Source: Ignavibacteriae bacterium HGW-Ignavibacteriae-2
GTDB taxonomy: Bacteria > Bacteroidota > Ignavibacteria > Ignavibacteriales > Melioribacteraceae
Reading direction: 5' to 3'
NCBI GenBank assembly: GCA_002839805.1
Contig: PGYT01000003.1
Location: 1-64,000 of the forward strand
DNA: 64,000 bases
A program made the translations under genes and the position numbers. The notes beneath the pieces were generated by a model. That model was not told the origin of the DNA. It did not search any database and saw only the letters and a program-made list of their open reading frames with translations. This document shows positions 27,474-36,446 of this stretch, one piece after another (position 1 is the first letter of the stretch; every line of letters starts with the position of its first letter).

Positions 27474-29240
27474 ATGAAGTTTAACAGAAGAACTCATACT
27501 TGTGGTGAGTTGAAAGAAGAGAATATCGGTCAACAAGTTGTACTAAATGGCTGGGTCGACACTAGAAGAGATCTTGGCGGAGTTATATTTATTGATATTC
27601 GGGATCGGCATGGAATTACACAAATAGTTTTTGAACCATCCTTCAATGAAACTGCGCACGAAATTGGTAAAGATTTAAGAAGTGAATTTGTTATCTCTAT
27701 TGAGGGTAAAGTTCGCAGAAGACCGGAAGGTACTGAAAATTCTGGTATTACAACCGGATATGTTGATGTAATGGTGGAGAGAGTCGTAGTGCTAAATAAA
27801 TCGCTTACTCCCCCTTTCCAAATTAAGGATGGTGTGGAAGTAAATGAGGATGTTCGTCTAAAATACAGATATCTTGATTTACGCAGAAAAGAAATGCAGG
27901 ACAATATGATTCTGCGTCATAAAATGTATCAATCGGTTAGAAAATATTTTGACGCCAACTCATTTGTTGAAATTGAAACTCCGGTTTTAATGAAAAGTAC
28001 TCCTGAAGGGGCCAGAGATTTTCTTGTTCCCAGTAGGACTCACAAAGGAAGGTTTTATGCACTCCCACAGTCTCCGCAACAATATAAACAGTTGCTTATG
28101 GTGGCGGGATTCGATAGATATTTTCAGATTGTAAAATGTTTTAGAGACGAGGATCTTAGAGCTGACCGTCAGCCGGAGTTTACGCAGATAGATTTAGAAA
28201 TGTCCTTTGTTGACACAGAAGATGTTTTTGAGATTATGGAAGGCTTGATGAAACAATTGCTGAAAGAGGTGAAAGATTACGACCTTCAAACTCCAATTCC
28301 CCGTTTAACATTTAATGAAGCGATGGAAAAATACGGCAGCGATAAACCCGATCTTCGATTCGATCTTGAAATGACAACTCTTAACGAAACATTCGTTCAA
28401 ACCGAATTTAAAGTGTTCAAAGATATTTTGGCTGAAAAAGGCGTTATTACAGGACTAAACGCAAAAGGTTGCGGTAGTTATACAAGGAATCAACTTGATG
28501 TGCTTACAGACTATGTGAAAAAATTAGGCGCCGGCGGTTTAATATGGATGCGTGTTAAAGAAGATGGTCTGGAAGCTCCAATCGCAAAATTTTTAACCGA
28601 TAAAGAGAAAGCTGATCTTCAGGAATCATTAAAAGCGGAAGCTGGCGACCTTCTACTTATTCTTTCAGGACCCAAACTTAAAGCTCTTTCCATAATGGGA
28701 AATCTCCGTTTGGAAATTGGAAAAAGAATGGATTTAATTACGAAGAATAGTGACCCCAAATTATTATGGGTTACTGATTTTCCATTATTAGAGTGGGATG
28801 AAGAATCTCAAAGATACTACGCTATGCACCATCCGTTTACCTCCCCTTACTTAGAAGAGGTTGATCTGTTGTCTTCTGATCCCGGAAAGGTTAGAGCCCG
28901 TGCTTACGACCTTGTACTAGACGGTAATGAAATTGCCGGTGGAAGTATAAGAATTCACGATGCTAAATTACAGGCCCTTATGTTTAAAACACTTGGAATC
29001 ACTCAGGAAGAGGCCGAACAGAAATTCGGGTTTCTAATGAATGCTTTCAAATACGGCGCCCCACCTCACGGTGGAATTGCTTTTGGACTCGATAGACTTG
29101 CAATGCTATTTGCTGGCGAAAATTCAATTCGTGAAGTGATAGCATTTCCTAAAACAGCCAGCGGAATGTCTTTAATGGATGAAGCTCCCTCCTTTGTTGA
29201 TGAAACACAGTTAAAAGAATTGCATATTAAAATCCGATAG
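27474..29240 (+). CDS. aspS: Aspartyl-tRNA synthetase
   Basis: A 588-residue class IIb synthetase of bacterial type: an N-terminal OB-fold anticodon domain (about 1-105), a catalytic core with motif 2 FRDEDLRADRQPEF and motif 3 GIAFGLDRL, and the bacterial GAD insertion (about 290-415). It charges tRNA-Asp (or tRNA-Asp and tRNA-Asn if the genome lacks AsnS; this cannot be told here). Complete and monocistronic, ending in a strong terminator. Confidence 0.97.
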   Translation: MKFNRRTHTCGELKEENIGQQVVLNGWVDTRRDLGGVIFIDIRDRHGITQIVFEPSFNETAHEIGKDLRSEFVISIEGKVRRRPEGTENSGITTGYVDVMVERVVVLNKSLTPPFQIKDGVEVNEDVRLKYRYLDLRRKEMQDNMILRHKMYQSVRKYFDANSFVEIETPVLMKSTPEGARDFLVPSRTHKGRFYALPQSPQQYKQLLMVAGFDRYFQIVKCFRDEDLRADRQPEFTQIDLEMSFVDTEDVFEIMEGLMKQLLKEVKDYDLQTPIPRLTFNEAMEKYGSDKPDLRFDLEMTTLNETFVQTEFKVFKDILAEKGVITGLNAKGCGSYTRNQLDVLTDYVKKLGAGGLIWMRVKEDGLEAPIAKFLTDKEKADLQESLKAEAGDLLLILSGPKLKALSIMGNLRLEIGKRMDLITKNSDPKLLWVTDFPLLEWDEESQRYYAMHHPFTSPYLEEVDLLSSDPGKVRARAYDLVLDGNEIAGGSIRIHDAKLQALMFKTLGITQEEAEQKFGFLMNAFKYGAPPHGGIAFGLDRLAMLFAGENSIREVIAFPKTASGMSLMDEAPSFVDETQLKELHIKIR

Positions 29241-29266
29241 TATTCTTATAAAATTTGTTATAAATG

Positions 29267-29300
29267 AGCTCGTTCTTAATTTAAAGGGCGGGCTTTTTTT
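29267..29300 (+). terminator. Intrinsic terminator of aspS
   Basis: An 11-bp stem (29267-29277 with 29284-29294) including several G-U pairs, followed by a seven-T run. Confidence 0.85.
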
Positions 29301-29478
29301 GTTTTATAAAACGAATAATCTTCGAATTAAGCCTATAAACAAAACAAATCAGTTTTCCCAAGTAATAATTACCTTGCTCTGAATCACAATGTAAATGTTA
29401 CAGGTAAAAATGTAATTATTTTAGTGCATTTAAATATCTACTTCCTTATTTTTAGATTGAAACGAAAGAATAATGGCT

Positions 29479-29494
29479 TGGCTTAATAGTTGTT
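29479..29494 (+). promoter_or_regulatory. Candidate sigma-54 promoter of the pilin genes
   Basis: TGGCTT-N5-TTGTT matches the -24/-12 sigma-54 consensus at TGGC and TTG with exact spacing, but has T instead of the usual C at -12. It lies 35 bp before the first pilin-like gene. A sigma-54 activator is encoded in the same cluster (43809-45155), as is common for pilin control. The assignment is inferred. Confidence 0.4.
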
Positions 29495-29529
29495 TAATAG
29501 AATCAAGAATTTAAAACTATAGGTTTCAA

Positions 29530-29919
29530 ATGGGTCAGCAACAACTTTTACTTATAGTACTAGGAATAATACTGGTTGCTGTAGCTCTTGTGGTTGGAAT
29601 AAGTTTGTTTAGAGAGAATGCTGTAGATCAAAAGAGACACAATTTAATAAATGAGTGTATTAACTTGGCGGCAATGGCTCAACAATATTTTTTAAAACCA
29701 ACAACTTATGGAGGAGGCGGACAAAGTTTTACTAATTGGCAAATTCCAAACGAATTAAGAACAACTGCAAATGGGTCATACAAAATTATTACTCAAACAG
29801 CTGCTGAAGTAGTTGTTCTTGGAACAGGAAACGAAGTTGTTACCGGAACTGATAGTGTAAAGGTTAAAATTACAATTCCATCTCCACCCAACACTTATTT
29901 GGTTCAACCATTAAATTAA
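29530..29919 (+). CDS. Pilin-like protein with non-canonical N-terminus (copy 1)
   Basis: A 129-residue protein. It begins MGQQQLLLIVLG and continues as one hydrophobic helix to about residue 26, then a small globular beta-rich domain. Aligned to type IV pilins, G2 takes the place of the residue before the prepilin cut, leaving a leader of only two residues, and the usual Glu5 is Leu. It shares with the next gene the block C-x-NL-x-AMAQQYF-x-KP, a GGGG turn and a TTANG-Y segment. Its place ahead of PilC/PilB/PilT/PilMNOP/secretin genes makes it a likely structural subunit. No canonical pilin family is matched confidently by eye. Confidence 0.65.
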   Translation: MGQQQLLLIVLGIILVAVALVVGISLFRENAVDQKRHNLINECINLAAMAQQYFLKPTTYGGGGQSFTNWQIPNELRTTANGSYKIITQTAAEVVVLGTGNEVVTGTDSVKVKITIPSPPNTYLVQPLN

Positions 29920-29979
29920 AATTTTCACTTTATTTTTCTATTAAATAAAATATCTTAAAATCAATTAAAGGAGTTAGTC

Positions 29980-30363
29980 ATGGGTCAACAGCAATTATTA
30001 CTTATCGTATTAGGCGTTATCATTGTTGGTATAGCCGTGGTTGTTGGTATTAACGTATTTACTGCTCAGTCTGAAGAATCATCAAAAGACGCAATTGTAT
30101 CAGACTGTACAAATTTGGGAGCTATGGCTCAACAATATTTCAGAAAACCAGTTGCTATGGGTGGTGGAGGAAACGCATTTACGGGTTGGACAATTCCTGC
30201 TAACTTAGCTACTACAGCTAATGGAACTTATACAGTAACTATTACCGATGCTACAAACATTGTTATTACTGGGACACCACTTGCCGGAACCAATTACACC
30301 TGGACTGTCTCTACTGCCGTTACGCCAACGACCGTAACGTCAACTATAGCGGTTGCAGAATAG
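29980..30363 (+). CDS. Pilin-like protein with non-canonical N-terminus (copy 2, probably major)
   Basis: A 127-residue paralogue of the preceding gene: the same MGQQQLLLIVLG opening, a hydrophobic helix to about residue 27, one cysteine in DCTNLGAMAQQYFRKP, a GGGG turn, and a Thr-rich C-terminal half typical of surface-exposed beta structure. It has an unusually strong Shine-Dalgarno for this window (AAAGGAG) and is followed at once by a terminator, so it may be made in excess over the downstream machinery. The role as main filament subunit is inferred from context. Confidence 0.65.
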   Translation: MGQQQLLLIVLGVIIVGIAVVVGINVFTAQSEESSKDAIVSDCTNLGAMAQQYFRKPVAMGGGGNAFTGWTIPANLATTANGTYTVTITDATNIVITGTPLAGTNYTWTVSTAVTPTTVTSTIAVAE

Positions 30364-30398
30364 TAATATTTAGTTTTGGCATAATATTTTATATCTTT

Positions 30399-30437
30399 AA
30401 GGCTGATAATAGGATTTTTCTTTTATCAGCCTTTTTT
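30399..30437 (+). terminator. Strong terminator/attenuator between pilins and assembly genes
   Basis: A perfect 11-bp stem AAGGCTGATAA/TTATCAGCCTT (30399-30409 with 30423-30433) running into TTTTTT. It lies 36 nt after the second pilin and 21 nt before the PilC-like gene, so downstream genes need read-through or their own promoter. Confidence 0.85.
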
Positions 30438-30457
30438 CATTATCAGGTGATAACATT

Positions 30458-31801
30458 ATGGTAGAATTACGATTCAGTGCTCTAAAACCTAATGGACAAA
30501 CAATTACCGGAACGCTTAGCGCCGAATCTTACGGTGAAGGTAAAAAAAAGATTTTAGCTCTGCTCGCGAAAAACCAGTTCAAATTACATTCCATAGACAA
30601 AAAATCTACTTTTATTTATAAAATAAGGCGCGGATCAGACGCTCCTATTAAAGGAGAACAGCGCGCATTTACAAAAGACGAAGTTGTTAAGGCGCTTACT
30701 AAACTCGGTTATCAGGTAATTTCTGTTAATAAATTTCTTTTTGAATGGAACCCTAAACCCCCTCAGCAGGAGATATTGTCGTTTGTAAAAATTAGCGCCG
30801 AGCTGTTGGAACAAAAACTCCCTTACAGCGAAATTATGACTCTTCTTGTTAACGACATCGAAAATAAAACACTTAAAGAGACATTAAAACAAATAAACAA
30901 CGAGTTAAAAAAAGGGGGCGACAGCGAAACAGTTTTCTTACGTTATCAAACTATTTTCGGTAAATTTACCGCATATATGTTAGGATTAGCCGCAAAGAGC
31001 GGTAATATGACCGAAATTTATAGAGCCACGGCCAAGTTTCTTGAAAGGAGAATGCAATTCAAAAAAGATTTACGAAGTGCTTTAATAACTCCTATGATAA
31101 CTATGTTTGTTTTGTTCCTTGCTGTAGTTTTTTATGTTGCGTATATTTTTCCTGAAACAGCTAAATTATTTGTTAAATTTAACATAGAATTACCGCCTAT
31201 GACTGCATTTACTCTTAAGATAAGTGATTTGCTTTTGGATAATGTTTGGCTGTTTACAGCTATGGTCGTAATTCCGATTATCGTATTAATTCGTTTCTTC
31301 AGCACTAAAAATGGGCGATTATTTTTCGATAAGATGATTATGAAAGTTCCTATTATGGGAAGTCTTGTTCATAAAACAAATATTGAAGTCTTTTGCAGAG
31401 TATTTTACACATTGTACAGCGGTTCGGCAGAAAGTATTGAACCAATTAGAATAGCCGCGGAAGCAACGGACAATTCTTATTTTGAAAAACAAATTAAAAA
31501 TATTGCAATCCCCATGATGATTAAAAAAGGGGCGGGAATAACCGAATCTTTTGAAGCCTCGGGTGTTTTTACAGAAACGGCTATCTCCCGATTTCACTCA
31601 GGAGAAGAGACTGGTACTATTAAAAATACCGCTCTTCAGCTCGCAAATTATTACGAAAGCGAGACTGTTTTTAGATTAAAAAACATTATTGAAATGATAC
31701 AAGTAGGAATTGCAATGGTGATAATGATTGTTATGATTCTTTTGACTTTGGTCTCAGCCGAAACGGCGACTGTAAGTCCAAAATCACCATTTATTAAATA
31801 A
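30458..31801 (+). CDS. Type II secretion F / PilC-like inner-membrane platform protein
   Basis: A 447-residue GspF/PilC family protein. It has an N-terminal cytoplasmic extension with two small repeats of a KxxxAL-x-K-x-GYxV type (about 30-110), then two T2SSF domains. Three membrane segments are visible (about 210-232, 262-283 and 410-430). The conserved F-domain phrase LRSALITPMI is present. It would couple the ATPases to pilin assembly at the inner membrane. It is followed 14 bp later by the PilB-like ATPase gene. Confidence 0.88.
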   Translation: MVELRFSALKPNGQTITGTLSAESYGEGKKKILALLAKNQFKLHSIDKKSTFIYKIRRGSDAPIKGEQRAFTKDEVVKALTKLGYQVISVNKFLFEWNPKPPQQEILSFVKISAELLEQKLPYSEIMTLLVNDIENKTLKETLKQINNELKKGGDSETVFLRYQTIFGKFTAYMLGLAAKSGNMTEIYRATAKFLERRMQFKKDLRSALITPMITMFVLFLAVVFYVAYIFPETAKLFVKFNIELPPMTAFTLKISDLLLDNVWLFTAMVVIPIIVLIRFFSTKNGRLFFDKMIMKVPIMGSLVHKTNIEVFCRVFYTLYSGSAESIEPIRIAAEATDNSYFEKQIKNIAIPMMIKKGAGITESFEASGVFTETAISRFHSGEETGTIKNTALQLANYYESETVFRLKNIIEMIQVGIAMVIMIVMILLTLVSAETATVSPKSPFIK

Positions 31802-31815
31802 TTAAAGGCGATTGC

Positions 31816-33603
31816 ATGCTAGATTCTCAATTAGAAATGACCGATAAAATTGGATATTTGTTGCTTAAAAAGGGCATTATCGATACTAAAATATTAGAAG
31901 AGGCTCTTCTAATTAAAAATGAGGATCAGGCGAAATTAAAAAGAAATCTTGCTCAAATACTTGTACAGGAGTTCAATTTTGATCATGATACAATCTTTAG
32001 AGAAGTTTCTGTTCTTTATGCGTTTAAGGAGTTAAATGTAAGCATAAAAGATTTATCCGACGAAAGAATAGAAGAGATAAGAAAACTTATGTCCGCTAAA
32101 GGGGACGAGATTAAACTGATGCTAATTGAACATCATGTTATTCCGTTTCAGTACGACAAGTTCAGAGATAAACTTGTGCTTGCCGCAGTAGATCCTACCG
32201 ACAGGGCTTTAACAAAAATTGCATACACGTTAAATGCGAAAAAATATGAAATAAATTATCTGCGTAAAAGGGATTACGATAAACTCATTCAAATAATTGC
32301 GCCTCCCGAAAATGAATTTCTGAAAATGATAGAAGAGGCAGACGAAGAAATTTCAGTTGAAAGAGACGAAATTTCAGTTGATGAAGAAGAACTGGACGCT
32401 GAAATTAATAAAAGCGCTCTTGTAAATCTTGTTGAAGCGGCTTTAGTTGAAGGAGTGCGTAAAGGTGCCAGCGATATTCATTTTATTCCCAGATCCAACA
32501 AAAAAACAGAAATACATTTTAGAGTAGACGGCAAATTAATGCTCTGGCATACTCAGGATGGTACTTTACCCGAAGCGGTAATGTCTGTTGTTAAGGATAG
32601 AGCGAAAGGATTGGATAGATTCGAAAGGGAAAGAGCCCAGGATGGATTTATACAGAGAGAAATTGATAGACACATTATAAGGTACAGAGTTTCTGTTCTG
32701 CCAATGGTTGGAACTGAACTAAGAAATAAATTTGAATCTATAGTAATACGAATTCTTGATGATAGGAAAGTTATTAAAGATCTTGGTAAACTTGGTTTGG
32801 TAGGATATGCAAGGCAGGCTTTTGAGAAATCAATTAATAAACCACAGGGAATGATAATTTTAACTGGACCTACGGGAAGTGGTAAAAGTACGACTCTTAT
32901 TGCAGCGTTATATCAAGTAATAGACCCGACAAAAAATGTTCTAACAGTTGAAGATCCTGTAGAGTATGTTATTGAAGGAGCGCGTCAGCTCAAAATTGGT
33001 CATAGAATGAATTTTGAACAAGCTATACGAGCAATATTACGACACGATCCTGATATTGTTTTGGTAGGCGAGATGCGCGATAAAGAAACCGCTGAAACTG
33101 CTGTTAAACTAGCAAACACAGGACATTTAACGTTTTCTACACTCCATACTAACGACGCTCCAAGTGCGGTTTCCCGACTTTATAAAATGGGTGTTGAGCC
33201 GTTTCTAATAGCTTATGCCATTAATATAATTGTTGCTCAAAGGCTGATTAGGAAACTATGTGAAAAGTGTAAAAGAAAAATCACTAATATTGATCCTGAA
33301 TTATTAAAAAAAGCAGGACTTGAAGTTGAAGAGTGGAAAAATTATGAAATATACGAATCTGTTGGGTGCGAACTTTGCAACAATTCAGGTTTTAAAGGAA
33401 GAATGGCAATACACGAAGCTTTACTATTTACAAATGAAATTCGAGAAATGATTGTTAGGTCAGGCGCTGAAGTTGACGAGGAAAAAATTCGTAAACAGGC
33501 AAAAAAAGATGGGACTCTTAATCTTAGGGAATCCGGTTTCGAAAAAGTGAAACAAGGTTTAACCACAATTCAGGAAGTTTTGGCAGGTACAGTTGAGGAG
33601 TAG
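31816..33603 (+). CDS. PilB/GspE-family assembly ATPase
   Basis: A 595-residue protein with a MshEN/T2SSE N-terminal domain (about 10-165), a short acidic linker holding a repeated EISV segment, and the ATPase core. Walker A is GPTGSGKST with K357, the Asp box VEDPVEY (E379-D380) is intact, Walker B is DPDIVLVGEMRD, and a His box is present (TLHTNDA). A tetracysteine zinc site (CEKC and CELC) follows, typical of PilB/GspE extension motors. It drives polymerisation of the pilin or pseudopilin. Start ATG 31816 has AAAGG 7 nt upstream. Confidence 0.93.
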   Translation: MLDSQLEMTDKIGYLLLKKGIIDTKILEEALLIKNEDQAKLKRNLAQILVQEFNFDHDTIFREVSVLYAFKELNVSIKDLSDERIEEIRKLMSAKGDEIKLMLIEHHVIPFQYDKFRDKLVLAAVDPTDRALTKIAYTLNAKKYEINYLRKRDYDKLIQIIAPPENEFLKMIEEADEEISVERDEISVDEEELDAEINKSALVNLVEAALVEGVRKGASDIHFIPRSNKKTEIHFRVDGKLMLWHTQDGTLPEAVMSVVKDRAKGLDRFERERAQDGFIQREIDRHIIRYRVSVLPMVGTELRNKFESIVIRILDDRKVIKDLGKLGLVGYARQAFEKSINKPQGMIILTGPTGSGKSTTLIAALYQVIDPTKNVLTVEDPVEYVIEGARQLKIGHRMNFEQAIRAILRHDPDIVLVGEMRDKETAETAVKLANTGHLTFSTLHTNDAPSAVSRLYKMGVEPFLIAYAINIIVAQRLIRKLCEKCKRKITNIDPELLKKAGLEVEEWKNYEIYESVGCELCNNSGFKGRMAIHEALLFTNEIREMIVRSGAEVDEEKIRKQAKKDGTLNLRESGFEKVKQGLTTIQEVLAGTVEE

Positions 33604-33674
33604 AATATTTATGTCAATTAGTGTTTTTTTTTAATAAATTCAAATAATCCCTTTCATATTATTTTAAGTGCGAA

Positions 33675-34901
33675 ATGATTGATAAAGCCAAAGAGATATT
33701 AACTAGATTTACCAGCCAGATTCCTCAAACTATATTAGGGCCGGAAAGGGTTAATTTTGTTGTTGAAAAAATAAAAGATTTGTCTAGCGACGATAAATTG
33801 ATCCTTTTTAAATTGACAAATCATATTCTAACTTTAATGATTGAACGAAATGCCTCCGACGTAGAAATTGGCGGGTATGGTACAAATGGTTATGTGTGGT
33901 TTAGGATTCACGGTGTAAAGAATCGTGTGGAGGATTTGCCGGTTTTAACTACTGACGAAGCTTCAACTTTGATAATAACTTTGTTAAATCAAAATCAACA
34001 CAGGCATTTACTTGTAAGCAGAAATCTGGATTTCAGTTATACATTTTTTCACGAAAAAGTAAAGAAAAATGTACGATTTAGAGCTGACGCATATTTTGAT
34101 CTAGATTCACTCGCTTTAAACATGCGCGCAATTTCAGCAACAACACGTCCTATTGAATCTCTTGAATTTCATCCTAATGCTGTAAAAATGATGAGCCACA
34201 ATTATATCAAATTTGGTTTGTCGTTAGTTACAGGAATTACTGGATCAGGTAAATCCACTACATTGGATTCTATAATTGACATGCACAACAAAGTAGATCC
34301 CTGCCATATTGTCATCATTGCGGCACCAATCGAGTATGTTCATGTATCAAATTCTTCTATAGTTCGACACCGAGAAGTCGGACGTGATGTGCTTTCCTTT
34401 AAAGAAGGTGTAATTCAGGGATTAAGGCAGGATCCGGATATAATTGTCATAGGTGAAATGCGCGATCCTGATACAATTATGGCTGCATTAGAGGTAACAG
34501 ATACCGGTCATAAGGTATTTTCTACACTTCATACCTCATCTGCTACTGAATCTATCGATAGAATTATCGCAGAAGTTAACCCAGTTGAGCAGGAAAGAGT
34601 TCGAAACAGGCTCGCCGATGTGCTTATTACTATAGTTTCGCAAAAATTAGTGCCCAGTACAGACGGTAAAAGAGTGCTAGCCAAAGAAGTTCTGATTGTT
34701 ACCCCCAGCGTAAGAGCAGCTATCAAGAATAATAATACAAGTGAAATTTATATGATGATTGTTCAAGGCGGTCCGCAAGGAATGATTACAATGGAACAAG
34801 ATTTGCTGCGATTATATCAACAAAGGAAAATTACGCAGGAAAATGCCCTTTCTTACGCCAATAATAAAACCAGAATGCTCCAGATTATGAGAGGGGTTTA
34901 A
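33675..34901 (+). CDS. PilT-like ATPase with altered Asp box
   Basis: A 408-residue PilT-family ATPase: Walker A GITGSGKST with K193, Walker B DPDIIVIGEMRD and His box TLHTSSATES are intact, and there is no zinc motif. The Asp box, which in PilT reads IEDPIE, is here IAAPIE: the Glu and Asp are both alanine (A216, A217). The Glu of this box has a catalytic role in related motors, so hydrolysis may be weak or differently organised. The N-terminus is longer than usual PilT by about 50 residues. It may act as a retraction motor, a regulator of PilB or a non-hydrolysing partner. Confidence 0.87.
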   Translation: MIDKAKEILTRFTSQIPQTILGPERVNFVVEKIKDLSSDDKLILFKLTNHILTLMIERNASDVEIGGYGTNGYVWFRIHGVKNRVEDLPVLTTDEASTLIITLLNQNQHRHLLVSRNLDFSYTFFHEKVKKNVRFRADAYFDLDSLALNMRAISATTRPIESLEFHPNAVKMMSHNYIKFGLSLVTGITGSGKSTTLDSIIDMHNKVDPCHIVIIAAPIEYVHVSNSSIVRHREVGRDVLSFKEGVIQGLRQDPDIIVIGEMRDPDTIMAALEVTDTGHKVFSTLHTSSATESIDRIIAEVNPVEQERVRNRLADVLITIVSQKLVPSTDGKRVLAKEVLIVTPSVRAAIKNNNTSEIYMMIVQGGPQGMITMEQDLLRLYQQRKITQENALSYANNKTRMLQIMRGV

Positions 34902-34907
34902 TTTAAA

Positions 34908-36446
34908 ATGAAACCGTTGATAAGTGTATACACAGAAGGCAACGAAACTAAAATTGCTGTTGTTTCCTTGGAAAAGGACTTACCACGTGTTTTAAAAGTT
35001 TTTAGCACTACAATCTCTTCTCCATCTGGATCGCCCGATAAAATTCAAGACCTAGGTATTGATACTTTAGGTGGTGATATAAGTTTTGAAAGTCTTGAAG
35101 ATAATAGCCCAGTTGGGGCCGATACAGACAATTCGGATGTCGGAATACTTTCGAGAGAATTAAACGAATTTAAATTGAGCAGAAGCAGCTTTATTCCCGT
35201 TACTACTGATCCCAGTGTTAACTTCCATGTTTATGAGGGAGAAAAGTTAAAGGATAGGAATAAACAGTTAGATCTGATTATTAAAGATATTGAAAAAACA
35301 AAAGGAATATTTGTTAATAAAGACAGTATTGATTTTGTTGAACTTGATGACAAATCTTATCTCTGCACTTTTTTGGAATCTTCGGTTCCATGTGTAAATA
35401 TTGTAAATCAGTTGGCCGGCTATCACCGAAGAAGATATTATAAAATTGAAACAATAAAAAATGCCGAAATAGCACTTGCCAATTATGTTTCGCGTTCTAC
35501 AAAATTTTTTCCTGAAGATTATACTTTGATAATCCATATCGGAAAAGAATCCAGTAAACTTATTTTTCTTGAAGGACAAAAACTTAAACATATTGGGACA
35601 ACTCTCGATATCGGGACACATAACCTTCACACTTACGATGTATATTTTTCCAAAATTCTACTCGAAATGGAAAACGGTGGAATTCCAAGGCTGGATAATG
35701 TTGTACTATGCGGTGATGATCGATCAGAGAATCTTGTTTTGTCGTTCTATGGTACTTTTCCGGAAGCGAACGTTGTTGAGCTTAAATTTGAAAACTTCGA
35801 TGTTTCCCAGCTAAAGCAAGATGTGTTGGAGAATTTATCCTCTTTTTCAATTCCAATTGCGGCTGCCTACGAATTTATTCGCGAAAAGGAAGATAATATT
35901 CAGGGGATCAATATACTGCCGAAGTATATTCTGGATAACCAAAAATTTCTTCAATTTGGCTGGCATAGTTATCTGATGCTTGCTCTTTTATTTGTTGCCA
36001 CTTTTTTTGTTACGTTTATGGTATTGAAAAATTTTAGTACAATTAGCAAGCATGATGCGGAAATAGCGAGATTAGAAGCTTTACAAAAAAAGAATGAGGA
36101 AATAATAAATCAAATAGCGCCGTTAACAAATAGGATAGCTAATTTCGATAATACACAAGCTATTTTGGATTCTGCAACGGTCGGAACAGAAATTTGGGGA
36201 ACAACTATTGAGAAAATTTCCAATTTTGTTGAAAGGAGAAGAAATTTCTGGATAACTCATTTGGAAACAACACAAAATAATGAAATTTTACTTAAGGGAT
36301 TTTCATTATCGCGCAGTTCGTTAACTGAATTTGCCCGCGATAATGATGCTTCTATTATAAATAATGTTCTGTATGAACCATTGAGAGAAAAAAACGCTTT
36401 TTCTTTTTCTATCAATATTTTTCACGCCAATAATCCGAATAAATAA
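34908..36446 (+). CDS. PilM-PilN fusion (GspL-like) inner-membrane assembly protein
   Basis: A 512-residue protein joining two normally separate functions. Residues about 1-335 look like the actin-like cytoplasmic PilM fold (LIIHIGKESSKLIF, DNVVLCGDD). The segment INILPKYILDNQKF (about 335-350) matches the PilN start, followed by one membrane segment (about 352-375), a coiled coil and a small periplasmic ferredoxin-like domain (about 420-510). The layout resembles GspL of type II secretion. It begins 7 bp after the PilT-like gene; its stop overlaps the start of the next gene by 1 nt (TAATG). Confidence 0.78.
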   Translation: MKPLISVYTEGNETKIAVVSLEKDLPRVLKVFSTTISSPSGSPDKIQDLGIDTLGGDISFESLEDNSPVGADTDNSDVGILSRELNEFKLSRSSFIPVTTDPSVNFHVYEGEKLKDRNKQLDLIIKDIEKTKGIFVNKDSIDFVELDDKSYLCTFLESSVPCVNIVNQLAGYHRRRYYKIETIKNAEIALANYVSRSTKFFPEDYTLIIHIGKESSKLIFLEGQKLKHIGTTLDIGTHNLHTYDVYFSKILLEMENGGIPRLDNVVLCGDDRSENLVLSFYGTFPEANVVELKFENFDVSQLKQDVLENLSSFSIPIAAAYEFIREKEDNIQGINILPKYILDNQKFLQFGWHSYLMLALLFVATFFVTFMVLKNFSTISKHDAEIARLEALQKKNEEIINQIAPLTNRIANFDNTQAILDSATVGTEIWGTTIEKISNFVERRRNFWITHLETTQNNEILLKGFSLSRSSLTEFARDNDASIINNVLYEPLREKNAFSFSINIFHANNPNK

